From: an uncultured Dorea sp.
GTDB lineage: Bacteria; Bacillota; Clostridia; Lachnospirales; Lachnospiraceae
Direction of reading: 5' to 3'
NCBI GenBank assembly: GCA_948602995.1
Contig: CAPEBR010000006.1
Span: 1 to 64,000 of the forward strand
DNA: 64,000 bases
In this document: positions 1-7,509 of the stretch, in pieces
Numbering within the stretch: the stretch's first letter is position 1
How the letters are laid out: each line of letters begins with the position of its first letter
The notes under the pieces: generated by a model
Database searches by the model: none
The model's input: the letters and a program-made list of their open reading frames with translations, nothing else
Told to the model about the DNA's origin: nothing
Position numbers and translations under genes: made by a program

Positions 1-242
1 CGGATTTTTACCCTGTTGGAATCAAGATTGCAAACTTGTTTCGCAATTACCTATGAAAAGTTATGTATTACTGCAATTTTGGTAACCGTTCAGGAATCTG
101 TGCAAAGGCATTTTTCCTTCTTCGAGGATCATACGCTGAGTTGCTGAATAAGTTTTTTGTTACCAGTATGGTTCATTATATCACTGGTTTTACAAAAATA
201 GTAGTAGTAAAGTGGTAAAAGAATAGACTTGAATCATTCTTA

Positions 243-375
243 GTTACTGTTCACTCCGTGACCAGTAACATTCGCAAATCCATCTAAAATTCGCTCCGCG
301 AATGGGATTTGCTCACTCCTGAATCACTTTCTTACGGTCTGTGCAGTAAATGCACAGACCTGTGTGAACAGTAAC
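243..375. repeat. MITE-like element copy 1 (133 bp, perfect TSD)
   Basis: The element begins GTTACTGTTCAC and ends GTGAACAGTAAC, which are perfect 12-bp terminal inverted repeats. It is flanked on both sides by the same 8 bases, CATTCTTA (235-242 and 376-383), as expected for a target-site duplication. Internally it contains a hairpin, GGTCTGTGCA / TGCACAGACC (335-359). Related full or partial copies lie at 20286, 36552, 48897, 55220, 63059 and 63908. It has no ORF, so it would be a non-autonomous element moved in trans; the mobilising transposase is not in the window. Confidence 0.8.
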
Positions 376-383
376 CATTCTTA

Positions 384-515
384 CAAATGTGCTATATTAT
401 AAACAGAGGGAAAGCCATACAAGCGGCTCTACCCCTTTTATGATTATGTTTACCTATGCTTTAACATAGGCAAGCCGTCACTAGTTGGGCAGTAGTGGCG
501 GCTATTTCTTTTTTC
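384..515 (+). ncRNA. Putative small RNA opposite a toxin remnant, with terminator
   Basis: TTACAA (381-386) and TATATT/TATTAT just downstream look like a promoter. The transcript would run into the hairpin at 473-503 (AGCCGTCACTA paired with TAGTGGCGGCT, imperfect) followed by a T-rich run, a good rho-independent terminator. The same hairpin lies at the 3' end of the small toxin remnant on the other strand. Convergent genes sharing one terminator are the usual layout of Fst/TxpA-like type I toxin-antitoxin loci, where this RNA would be the antisense antitoxin. Promoter and role are inferred. Confidence 0.45.
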
Positions 516-576
516 CTTTGAAGATTGTGTAGCACAATCCGACAAGGGAGCAAATGAAGATACAGAACTGAAAAAA
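502..576 (-). pseudogene. Remnant of a small membrane toxin (holin-like / type I TA)
   Basis: Read on the minus strand, the last 24 codons before a TAG at 502-504 give FFQFCIFICSLVGLCYTIF followed by KGKKK. This is a short hydrophobic segment with a basic tail, as in the roughly 30-residue putative holin-like toxins common in Firmicutes. Upstream the frame runs into homopolymers (T7, then C8 on the minus strand) with no start codon or ribosome-binding site in reach. The N-terminus therefore appears lost, perhaps through arrival of the structured element at 607. The family match is from memory of the pattern, not a search. Confidence 0.45.
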
Positions 577-606
577 AGGGGGGGGAGTAGCCTATGGGAT
601 GAGGAC

Positions 607-787
607 GCGGGAAGGAGCACGCATATATTTCATTCAAACGGGGCAATATTCCGGTGAACTAACTGCTAACTCCGGCTAAGCCGTTCGGGAGAGCCCTCAC
701 GGCTAAGTCTCCGTAAGCAGTGGATTTCACCTCCATAAAAAACGCCCCTGATTGTTTTCATCGAAATATATGCGTGCTCCTTCCCGC
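607..787. repeat. Structured 181-nt element, copy A (inverted relative to copy B)
   Basis: A perfect 25-bp inverted repeat (607-631 with 763-787) encloses a 131-nt core that folds into nested stems: GGGGC/GCCCC, GGTGAA/TTCACC, ACTGCT/AGCAGT and GCCGT/ACGGC. The core is almost identical to the reverse complement of 1016-1146 (I count 2 differences). The outer 25-bp stem differs from copy B at several positions, yet pairing is kept. It could be a structured RNA or a palindromic mobile element. No ORF. Confidence 0.7.
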
Positions 788-867
788 TGTTTATCGCCAA
801 ACCCTGGGACTTCCTGCTATGTATTTTTCTTAATTCCATGCATTTTTTACCTCACAAAAGAAGTATC

Positions 868-933
868 CATTTTTCGTAGAAAAATGAGCAGATTCGAGGT
901 GTTTTAAGATTGTGGGAGCGTAAAACGCGGAGA
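868..933. repeat. Dispersed repeat, also present near 49095
   Basis: The stretch starting TTTTCGTAGAAAAATGAGC and continuing through GTGTTTTAAGATTGTGGGAG is repeated with few changes at about 49095-49165. There it lies upstream of an FMN oxidoreductase gene. No coding content is seen. Here it sits between the two structured elements; its function is unknown. Confidence 0.5.
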
Positions 934-990
934 AATCCAGTATATCATGAGCGTCAAAACCTCAAAAAAATGACCAGCTGATGCGACACA

Positions 991-1171
991 GCAGGGAGGG
1001 ACAATCATATATTTCGATGAAAACAGTCAGGGGCGCTTTTTATGGAGGTGAAATCCACTGCTTACGGAGACTTAGCCGTGAGGGCTCTCCCGAACGGCTT
1101 AGCCGGAGTTAGCAGTTAGTTCACCGGAATATTGCCCCGTTTGAATGAAATATATGATTGCCCCTTCCTGC
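991..1171. repeat. Structured 181-nt element, copy B
   Basis: Same length and core as copy A but in opposite orientation. The outer stem pairs 991-1015 with 1147-1171 (23 of 25 positions Watson-Crick). Compared with copy A, at least four stem positions changed on both sides so that pairing is preserved, for example GCACGC/GCGTGC in A and ACAATC/GATTGC in B. The core contains the same nested helices. Confidence 0.7.
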
Positions 1172-1243
1172 GTCCGTCTCCACTCCCTTCTTGTGTCCAT
1201 CTCCATCCCCTTTCTATTTAGCCGCCCATATGATCCCCCACAT

Positions 1244-1297
1244 AAAAGGAGAAACCTCCGGCAGCCTGTCACTGCCTTAGAGGTCTCTCCTTTTTTA
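1244..1297 (-). terminator. Bidirectional terminator after the grd operon
   Basis: AAAGGAGAAACCTC pairs with GAGGTCTCTCCTTTTTT around a CGGCAG..CTGCC inner part. The hairpin lies 28 nt past the grdD stop codon, with T-runs on both strands. Confidence 0.8.
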
Positions 1298-1324
1298 GCA
1301 TACTTCGAAATATAAAGCGATATT

Positions 1325-2479
1325 CTAGCTCATATACCCTGCCTTCTTAAGCTCTTCTTCTGCCTTTGCAAGGTTTGCATCAGATACGCGGACGATTGGT
1401 CCGGTACATCCCATGCCGCTCTCTGCGTAGATATTGATCTTCCATAATGCCTTAACAGCGTCCTCAAGATCCATAACCTCAATACCCGCAATCTGAGCGG
1501 TTACAATCTCCTTCGGAGGCTCTTTTACTTCCTCTGCAGCCCCTGCCGGCTTCTGTGCAGCCTTCAGCGCATCCAGAAGCTCCTTAAGGCCTGCCTTCTT
1601 TGCTGCTGCAAATTCTGCTTTTGCAACCTCAAATACCTTGCCTCTTACAAGCTGTCCTGCATAACGGATCGCATTGGCAATTACCGGTGCGCCGCTTGCA
1701 CGGGATACGATCATGACGAGCTGCTCATAGCCCTCGCCGATTCCCGGGCCGTAGCCGAATCCTGTAGCCTCGAAGCTTCCGCCTGTGTTGAAGGAGGACA
1801 GCATCTTTACCAGGATATTTCCTGTAAGGGAATCTGTTACCATGATGTCTGGTGATGCCTGGAGTACATCATTTCCTCTCATGACACATCCGCCGTCTGC
1901 ACGTCCGGATTCTGCAAATGCAATATCATAGCCCTTCTCCTGAAGCTGCTTTAATGCCTTCTCTGTCTGGCGGGCGCCGTCAACATTCAGAATACCGACT
2001 GTGGGGTTTGCGTTTCCGCATGCCTTTGCAGCAATGATTCCGTAGATTGCATTTTTGATCATGCCCTCAATACGGTCTGTGCTGGAGGTTCCGGTGGTGT
2101 TCGCGATGAACATCTCCTTTGCGGTTGCCGGTGTAATGCAGCGCCCGACTGTAGACACACCGATGGGGAAGGGGAAGTGCATAGTTACTGCTGCATCCAC
2201 TTCTCCATTTTTCAGCATCTCTTCCATACGGTCGTGGCCTTCCTCGTCATTTGCCACTTTAATTGTTGTAACACCCTCTGCCTCCAAGGTTCCGATGTAA
2301 TATACGTCAATACCGTCTTTTGCTGCCTCTACAGCTGCTTTCATGGAGTTTTCCTCTCCATGCTCGCTGCCCATACCAGTAAGAGCTACTTTGGGTCTCT
2401 TTCCAAAACTTCCCGTCTCAAGACCCTGTGCCATCTCCATAAAGGTATCGGCGATCATTCTCTCAATATTATTTGCCAT
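1325..2479 (-). CDS. grdD: Glycine reductase complex component C, subunit beta
   Basis: GrdD is the small catalytic partner of protein C, which releases acetyl phosphate from the carboxymethyl-Se-GrdA intermediate in Stickland glycine reduction (cytoplasm). The protein resembles the phosphate acyltransferase (PlsX-like) fold, with a TGMGSEHGEEN segment near the start and a GFGYGPGIGEGYEQ glycine-rich stretch in the middle. I start it at the ATG of MANNIERM (384 aa), nine bases after GGGGG; an in-frame GTG two codons upstream is too close to that site. The start almost touches the grdC stop codon, and the gene is the last of the operon before a strong terminator. Full length, no defects seen. 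Confidence 0.93.
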   Translation of the reverse strand: MANNIERMIADTFMEMAQGLETGSFGKRPKVALTGMGSEHGEENSMKAAVEAAKDGIDVYYIGTLEAEGVTTIKVANDEEGHDRMEEMLKNGEVDAAVTMHFPFPIGVSTVGRCITPATAKEMFIANTTGTSSTDRIEGMIKNAIYGIIAAKACGNANPTVGILNVDGARQTEKALKQLQEKGYDIAFAESGRADGGCVMRGNDVLQASPDIMVTDSLTGNILVKMLSSFNTGGSFEATGFGYGPGIGEGYEQLVMIVSRASGAPVIANAIRYAGQLVRGKVFEVAKAEFAAAKKAGLKELLDALKAAQKPAGAAEEVKEPPKEIVTAQIAGIEVMDLEDAVKALWKINIYAESGMGCTGPIVRVSDANLAKAEEELKKAGYMS

Positions 2480-2493
2480 TGTCACCGTCCCCC

Positions 2494-4032
2494 TTACTCT
2501 GCCATCAGGGAAGCAGCGAAATCTTTCATAGCCTTTGCGATTAATCCTTTTACCTCTTCCTCGGATACACCTGCAGCAGCCTCTGCTTCTGCCTTTGTAT
2601 TTCCCTGAATTACGAAAGATACACCGTCAAATAAGTTGGTCATACGTCCAAGGAACAGACTTCCCTTTCCAATGATCATGGCATTCTTGATCTTTCCTGC
2701 AAGGATATCTTCTCTTGCAAATCCGATATAAGGTACGCCTGACGGGATGTGTCCCTGTGTCGGCGCCCAGCCGGTAAGACCGTGGTTGGAGCTAAAGGAT
2801 GCAAGCTCTTTTCTGTCAAGCTCTCCGCGCTTAACAGCAAGTGCTGCGATCATCTTGTAGTTTGCCATCGGAACATCTCCTGCTCCTGCCGGCTTTGTAA
2901 TATCCGGATTCTGCATCTCTGGTGAGAATTTGTCAATATCCGTAATCTTAAGTCCTGCTCTCTCAAGAGGATCTGCTACAAGACTGCCGATAACATTCTG
3001 CGGAGCACTTCCTGTTCCGACTGTGTGGCGGCCAAGGATATCCAGGTTGATCTCCGGATTTACTCCGTCATTCTCAGACAGGATCACACAGAAGCCTGCC
3101 AGACAGTCCTCTAAGATCGGAAGACCCTTCTTTACATGGTCTTTGCCGTTCATCCCAAGCTTTGCAGTACATCCGCCGGCTGTTACTGCCACGCATTTGT
3201 ACGCGCCGGATTTTACAAGTGCTGCCGCCTCAATGAGAGCGTGGGACGGACCCGCACAAAATCCGCGGCTGTCAGAGCCTGTTGCATTGTTAAGCCCTGC
3301 AATCTCAGCTGCCGCCTTTGCAAAATTACCGCCACCTCTCTGATTCATGTCACCGCATGCTTCCTCTGCACAGTCAATGACATACTCAATATCATCCTTG
3401 CTGATTCCTGCATTTCTTACGCCGTATAACAAAGCCAGAACGCTTGACGCCTTGCTCATCAGGTTCTCATGCATAACGTGTGCGGATAAGTTCACATCAA
3501 TATCATGTGCTCTCTTTACACATGCTACAAGCTTGCCTGCAACATAGATTCCCTCTGCGTGCTCCTCATTGACCGCTGCCTCGATCTCGGAAAGCTCTAC
3601 GCCTTCTTCCACTCTTGCCGCGATCTCTTCTGTGATAATCGGATCTGCTGCAAATGCTTCCTTATGCGAACTTACGAATTCCTTATCTATCTTAACAACC
3701 TCAAACTGGTCACATGCCTGAACTAAAAGGATGAATTCTTCCTCAGGCATGATCTCGCCGTATTTTCCATATCTTTCAGCACCCTCTTTTACCTTGTCAA
3801 AGTATGGGAACTCCACGCCTGCAAGATCATCCGGGGTAGCATTTCCAATGTATACCTGGTTCGGCCAGTAATTAACGCACTCTTCATAAGAACGGAGATG
3901 TCCTTCCAGCTCCTTCAAATATTCAGACTCCGGATTCACGATTCTCTCGGTTGTCTGTGTTGTTCCATTATATACCACCATCTGCGGCGTATGTGCAAGC
4001 ACATAGCTGGCACCTTTAATTACACTGTTCAT
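2494..4032 (-). CDS. grdC: Glycine reductase complex component C, subunit alpha
   Basis: GrdC forms protein C with GrdD and makes acetyl phosphate from the acyl group delivered on selenoprotein A; acetate kinase then yields ATP. The sequence shows the thiolase / ketoacyl-synthase-like features of the family: an early KGASYVLAHTPQMVVYNGTT segment, FCAGPSHALIEAAALVKSG, and SNHGLTGWAPTQGHIPSG near the C-terminus. I start at MNSVIKGASYVL (512 aa). GrdC proteins normally begin there, and AAAGGTGG lies 11 nt upstream. The frame extends another 23 codons, but these look non-coding. It follows grdA directly in the operon. Confidence 0.94.
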   Translation of the reverse strand: MNSVIKGASYVLAHTPQMVVYNGTTQTTERIVNPESEYLKELEGHLRSYEECVNYWPNQVYIGNATPDDLAGVEFPYFDKVKEGAERYGKYGEIMPEEEFILLVQACDQFEVVKIDKEFVSSHKEAFAADPIITEEIAARVEEGVELSEIEAAVNEEHAEGIYVAGKLVACVKRAHDIDVNLSAHVMHENLMSKASSVLALLYGVRNAGISKDDIEYVIDCAEEACGDMNQRGGGNFAKAAAEIAGLNNATGSDSRGFCAGPSHALIEAAALVKSGAYKCVAVTAGGCTAKLGMNGKDHVKKGLPILEDCLAGFCVILSENDGVNPEINLDILGRHTVGTGSAPQNVIGSLVADPLERAGLKITDIDKFSPEMQNPDITKPAGAGDVPMANYKMIAALAVKRGELDRKELASFSSNHGLTGWAPTQGHIPSGVPYIGFAREDILAGKIKNAMIIGKGSLFLGRMTNLFDGVSFVIQGNTKAEAEAAAGVSEEEVKGLIAKAMKDFAASLMAE

Positions 4033-4136
4033 TGCTTTATTTACCACCTTTCTCTTCTTCATAACGAAGGGTTCAAAACAGGCAGACCCCGGTGGGGACA
4101 CCTATGGGCCTGCCCCTTTTTTATCTTGCAAATATC

Positions 4137-4610
4137 TTATAAATACTTACAAAATTCATCTCTGATAGAGCTCATCTCGCCAACAATATCGTCAACGTCA
4201 AGTACCATCTCCATCATACTTACCTGTTCATCATAAACAGCCTCGTCAAACTCTTCTTTCATCTCTGGTTCACATACGTGATATACCGTGAGTCCAAGCT
4301 GGACCCCTGTCAATGGACCTGCGAATGTCGGATCACCTGCTGTAACAGTCTCAGCTGCAAGACCTGCAGCTTCGCCTTCTGCTGCACCAAGAACTACTAC
4401 TAAGTTCTCTGCACCATACTCGTCAGCAAAATCCTTTACTCTCTTCTGATTCTCAAGATCCATTGCGCCTGCGCTCGTTCAGACGAAACATTCCGTTGAT
4501 GAAAATACTACTTCTGCACCGGCTGTCTGCACACATTCTGCAATCGCCGGTCCTGGAATACCATCACGGTCTCCGATAATTATTGCTTTTTTCCCTTCTA
4601 AAATAGCCAT
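4137..4610 (-). CDS. grdA: Selenoprotein A of glycine/sarcosine/betaine reductase (Sec at 4479-4481)
   Basis: GrdA is the small carrier protein that takes the carboxymethyl group from protein B onto selenocysteine and passes it to protein C. The frame reads MAILEGKKAIIIGDRDG.., then CFVUTSAGAMDLENQ, where U is an in-frame TGA (minus strand, 4481-4479). The Cys-x-x-Sec pair is the known redox centre, and the sequence after it is clearly GrdA down to the TAA at 4137. Automatic ORF calling would split this gene at the TGA. AAAGGAG lies 8-9 nt upstream of the ATG at 4610. Product 157 aa, the usual size for GrdA. I could not draw a convincing SECIS by eye, although one is expected just 3' of the TGA. 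Confidence 0.96.
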
Positions 4611-4670
4611 AATTATGCTTTCTCCTTTCTATGTGGTAAAAAACATGTGATTTATGATCAGAGGTATATC

Positions 4671-4988
4671 TTAAATATACTTCTTAATCATCGCTTCAAT
4701 ACTCTCCGGTGTTGCCGCTTCCTTTACAACCTCTTCGATCTTCTCTCCGTCCTTGTAAATTGCCATAACCGGAAGGCCAAGGATCTTCTGGCCGATTGCC
4801 AGACGACGCGCCTTTGTTGTGTTAAGAGATGTGAACTTCATCTTATCTCCGTAAGTGTCGGCAAATTCATGCACCTTCGGCATAAGCGCCTGGCACGGCA
4901 CGCATCCGTCGCCATAGAAGTCTACAAATACATAGCCCTCTGCCTCCAGAACTTCGCTCTGGAACGTGTTCTTATCTACATCAATCAT
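4671..4988 (-). CDS. trxA: Thioredoxin of the glycine reductase system
   Basis: A small thioredoxin (105 aa from MIDVDKNTF) that re-reduces GrdA after each turnover. The active site is GCVPC rather than the usual WCGPC, a variant known from glycine-reductase-associated thioredoxins. The cis-proline loop is LGLPVMAIY. The ATG three codons upstream touches GGAGG directly, so the second ATG, 9 nt from GGAGG, is preferred. It is the first gene behind the internal promoter at 5059-5087 and is followed by grdA. Confidence 0.9.
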   Translation of the reverse strand: MIDVDKNTFQSEVLEAEGYVFVDFYGDGCVPCQALMPKVHEFADTYGDKMKFTSLNTTKARRLAIGQKILGLPVMAIYKDGEKIEEVVKEAATPESIEAMIKKYI

Positions 4989-5034
4989 TTCGCTCATCCT
5001 CCTTTTTATTTGGAAACCTTACAAACGGCTTCTA

Positions 5035-5087
5035 TAAGCACGCTTACCGCTTGTCTATATTATATAGATAAGCACGCTTATTGTCAA
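5035..5087 (-). promoter_or_regulatory. Internal promoter of trxA-grdACD with two identical 12-bp palindromes
   Basis: On the minus strand TTGACA (5087-5082) and TATAAT (5064-5059) are separated by exactly 17 bp, a consensus sigma-A promoter. The palindrome TAAGCGTGCTTA occurs twice: inside the spacer (5069-5080) and just past the expected start site (5035-5046), 34 bp centre to centre. Such placement suggests a repressor operator pair. The regulator is not identifiable from the window. Confidence 0.8.
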
Positions 5088-5114
5088 TTATATTTCGCAA
5101 AACTATCTTCAATT

Positions 5115-6059
5115 CTAGAAGTAATCAGACATGCTTCTCTCAACCTGTACAGCTGCGATTGCTCCGTCTGCTGCCGCGGTTACTACCTGTCTTAAACTCT
5201 TGATGCGGACGTCGCCTGCTGCATATACGCCAGGAATATTGGTATGCATATCCTCATCTGTCTTGATATAGCCACGCTCGTCCATATCAATAATTCCTTC
5301 AAAGACCTTGGAGTTCGGGATTGTTCCGATGAATCCAAAGAGACCGAACATTCCGTCATCCTCATCTGCAACAACCTTTGTAATCTCACCTGTCTTGACA
5401 TTCTTAACCGTCATCTCAGAAAGAATCTCATCCCCGCCAAGCTCCTCAACTACAGAATCCCACATAAATTCAAGCTTCGGATTCTTAAATGCCTTCTCCT
5501 GAATGGACTTCGCTGCACGGAGCTCATTTCTTCTGTGAATCAACGTTACTTTTCTTGCAAACTTTGTAAGGTACATTGCTTCCTCAACAGCAGAATCACC
5601 GCCGCCTACTACATATACCTCAAAGTCCTCAAAAAAGTTTGCATCACAGGTTGCACAGTAGGACACGCCCTTGCCCATGTACTCTGCCTCGCCTTTACAT
5701 CCAATCGGTCTTGCGTGTGCACCTGTTGCAATGATTACATTCTTGCCCTGGTATTCAGCTTTTGCGCTCTTAAGCACCTTTACTTCACCCTCAAGGGATG
5801 CTTCTGTAATCGTATCTGAAACACGTTCAGCGCCAAACTTTGCAGCCTGCTCTGTCATCCTTGCAATCAGAGACGGTCCGGACTCGCCTTCTACAGTCTG
5901 TCCAGGATAGTTCTCAATCTCATCCGTGATTGCAATCTGTCCGCCGTCCTGTCCCTTTTCAATAATCAGAACGGAAAGACGGCTTCTTCCTGCGTACAGT
6001 CCTGCCGCCAGACCGGCAGGACCTGCACCCAGGACAATTACGTCATAAATTTTGCTCAT
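5115..6059 (-). CDS. trxB: Thioredoxin reductase
   Basis: FAD/NADPH-dependent reductase (314 aa) that feeds electrons through TrxA to glycine reductase. Visible features are the N-terminal FAD-binding GAGPAGLAAGLYAGR motif, the redox-active CATC (YCATCDANFF) near residue 140, the NAD(P)-binding GGGDSAVEEA stretch, and the C-terminal GVYAAGDVR FAD motif. Length is typical. It sits between grdB and trxA, the common arrangement in amino-acid-fermenting clostridia. The ATG is preceded by AAGGAGAATTGACGT. A 24-bp palindrome lies just upstream. Confidence 0.95.
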   Translation of the reverse strand: MSKIYDVIVLGAGPAGLAAGLYAGRSRLSVLIIEKGQDGGQIAITDEIENYPGQTVEGESGPSLIARMTEQAAKFGAERVSDTITEASLEGEVKVLKSAKAEYQGKNVIIATGAHARPIGCKGEAEYMGKGVSYCATCDANFFEDFEVYVVGGGDSAVEEAMYLTKFARKVTLIHRRNELRAAKSIQEKAFKNPKLEFMWDSVVEELGGDEILSEMTVKNVKTGEITKVVADEDDGMFGLFGFIGTIPNSKVFEGIIDMDERGYIKTDEDMHTNIPGVYAAGDVRIKSLRQVVTAAADGAIAAVQVERSMSDYF

Positions 6060-6084
6060 AACGTCAATTCTCCTTTTTCCTTCA

Positions 6085-6108
6085 ATATAGTATAAACTTA
6101 TACTATAT
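6085..6108. promoter_or_regulatory. Perfect 24-bp palindrome in the trxB leader, next to a TATAAT box
   Basis: The stretch ATATAGTATAAACTTATACT plus ATAT is a perfect inverted repeat. On the minus strand it lies immediately after TATAAT (about 6107-6112), so it would overlap the transcription start. No good -35 is seen at the right distance. It looks like an operator for a dimeric regulator; the sequence differs from the trxA palindromes. Confidence 0.6.
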
Positions 6109-6181
6109 TATATCATTTTTTCACAATATCTGGAATGTGTTGTGTGTACACAAATTCCATAATCTGTTCAATATCTGAACA

Positions 6182-7492
6182 TTAATCAAAAATTGTCTGT
6201 CCGTCAACCTCTGTCGCAAGGGCCTCTAATGCCTTTTCAACAATACCGCGACGGAGTTTCTTCTCCTCATCCTTATCCAGTGCCGGATTTCCAAGCGGAT
6301 GTGGAATTGCAATAGCCGGAACGATTCTGTTCGCACCAACTGTCATAGAAATAGGAGTTACTGTACATACATGCACAACAGGGATTCCTGCTCTCTCTAC
6401 TTCTTTTACCATCGTTGCACCGCAACGAGTACAGGTACCTCATGTGGAGGTGAGGATTACTGCGTCAACACCGTCATCTTTAAGCTTCTTTGAGAATTCC
6501 TCTGCAAAAGCTTTTGAGGATGCTACGGCTGTACCATTACCCGTCGTTGTGTAGAACAGGTGATGTAATTCCCCAATCTTTCCTTCCTTCTCCAGATCAC
6601 GAAGAACGTCAACTGGCAATACGCGGTCAGAGTCTTCATTTGCATATACCGGATCGTATCCGCCGTGTGCTGTCTCGTATGTCTCTTCTGTCAGATCCAT
6701 AACACCTGCGATATCATACTCGCCGTAGTGTGAAGCACTGGAGCTTTCGATGTGGTCCGGATTTCCCTTCGGAACAATACCGCCGGAAGTAACAAGAGCG
6801 ATCTTTGCATGTGCAAGATCCTTAACAGCCGGATTCGGATCAACTCTGTCGAAATCAGGCATCGGGAACTCTGTCTCAAACGGCTTGTCATTTAACTTCT
6901 TGATCAGCATCTTTACTGCACGAAGAGAACCTCTCTCCTTCTCAAAGAAGTTTACACGAACGCCATTCGGCATATATCCTTCTTCTGAAGAAGCACCGAT
7001 CTTCTCGCCTCTTCCAACCTTAACCGTTAACGGAGCCAGCTTTTTCACTGCATCCCTCATACCTGCCGCACTGTTCTTTGTGGACACGATATAAACTTTT
7101 GTCTTAAACATATCGGCTCCCGGATTCTCTACGTACATACCTGTAACAGCCGGGATGCCAAGCTCTTCCTGAACTGCGTCTGCGATGGTGCCGCAGGCAA
7201 CGCCGTAACGTCCTGCATTGAACGCCGGGCCTGCCACAAATACATCCGGTGCCTGCTCCTTAACCCATGCAAGGATATCTGCCTTTGCTTTTTCAAGGTT
7301 CTCATTAAAATATGAGTCGCCACAAATGATTGTAGCAATAATCTCAGCATCATCTTTGAACTGCTGTGTTAATGCCATACCCGGCCCGACAACCTCGCCT
7401 ACGCGGATCTCTGCCGGATAATCTGCTTTTTCTTCTCCACCAATCTGTGCAAAGAACTGATTGATGTAATGAACAACTTTTAATTTAGCCAT
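6182..7492 (-). CDS. grdB: Glycine reductase component B, selenoprotein subunit gamma (Sec at 6440-6442)
   Basis: GrdB, with the GrdE products, forms the glycine-specific protein B: GrdE supplies the pyruvoyl group that binds glycine, and GrdB selenocysteine is thought to accept the carboxymethyl group. The 436-aa frame runs from MAKLKVVHYINQFFAQIGGEE through VDAVILTSTUGTCTRCGA to GQTIFD, with U encoded by TGA at 6442-6440. The C-terminal part would be lost if TGA were read as stop. Twelve nt after the TGA there is a small hairpin, CGTTGC-GGT-GCAACG, a plausible bacterial SECIS. A GGAGG site precedes the ATG. It follows grdE by 17 nt. Confidence 0.96.
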
Positions 7493-7509
7493 GTTCTTAT
7501 CCTCCCTTC

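Noticed and set aside
461..646. 61-codon minus-strand ORF over the toxin remnant
   Set aside because: Frame reads through the terminator hairpin and the homopolymer tracts; the neighbouring frame ending at 502 has the toxin-like hydrophobic pattern instead.
2177..2608. Long plus-strand ORFs opposite grdD/grdC and many similar ones
   Set aside because: They are antisense shadows of well-supported genes, without ribosome-binding sites or recognisable protein features.
4464..4481. SECIS hairpin directly after the grdA TGA
   Set aside because: A small GCG/CGC pairing exists but lies too close to the TGA and is too weak to report without a structure calculation; the selenocysteine call rests on protein context.
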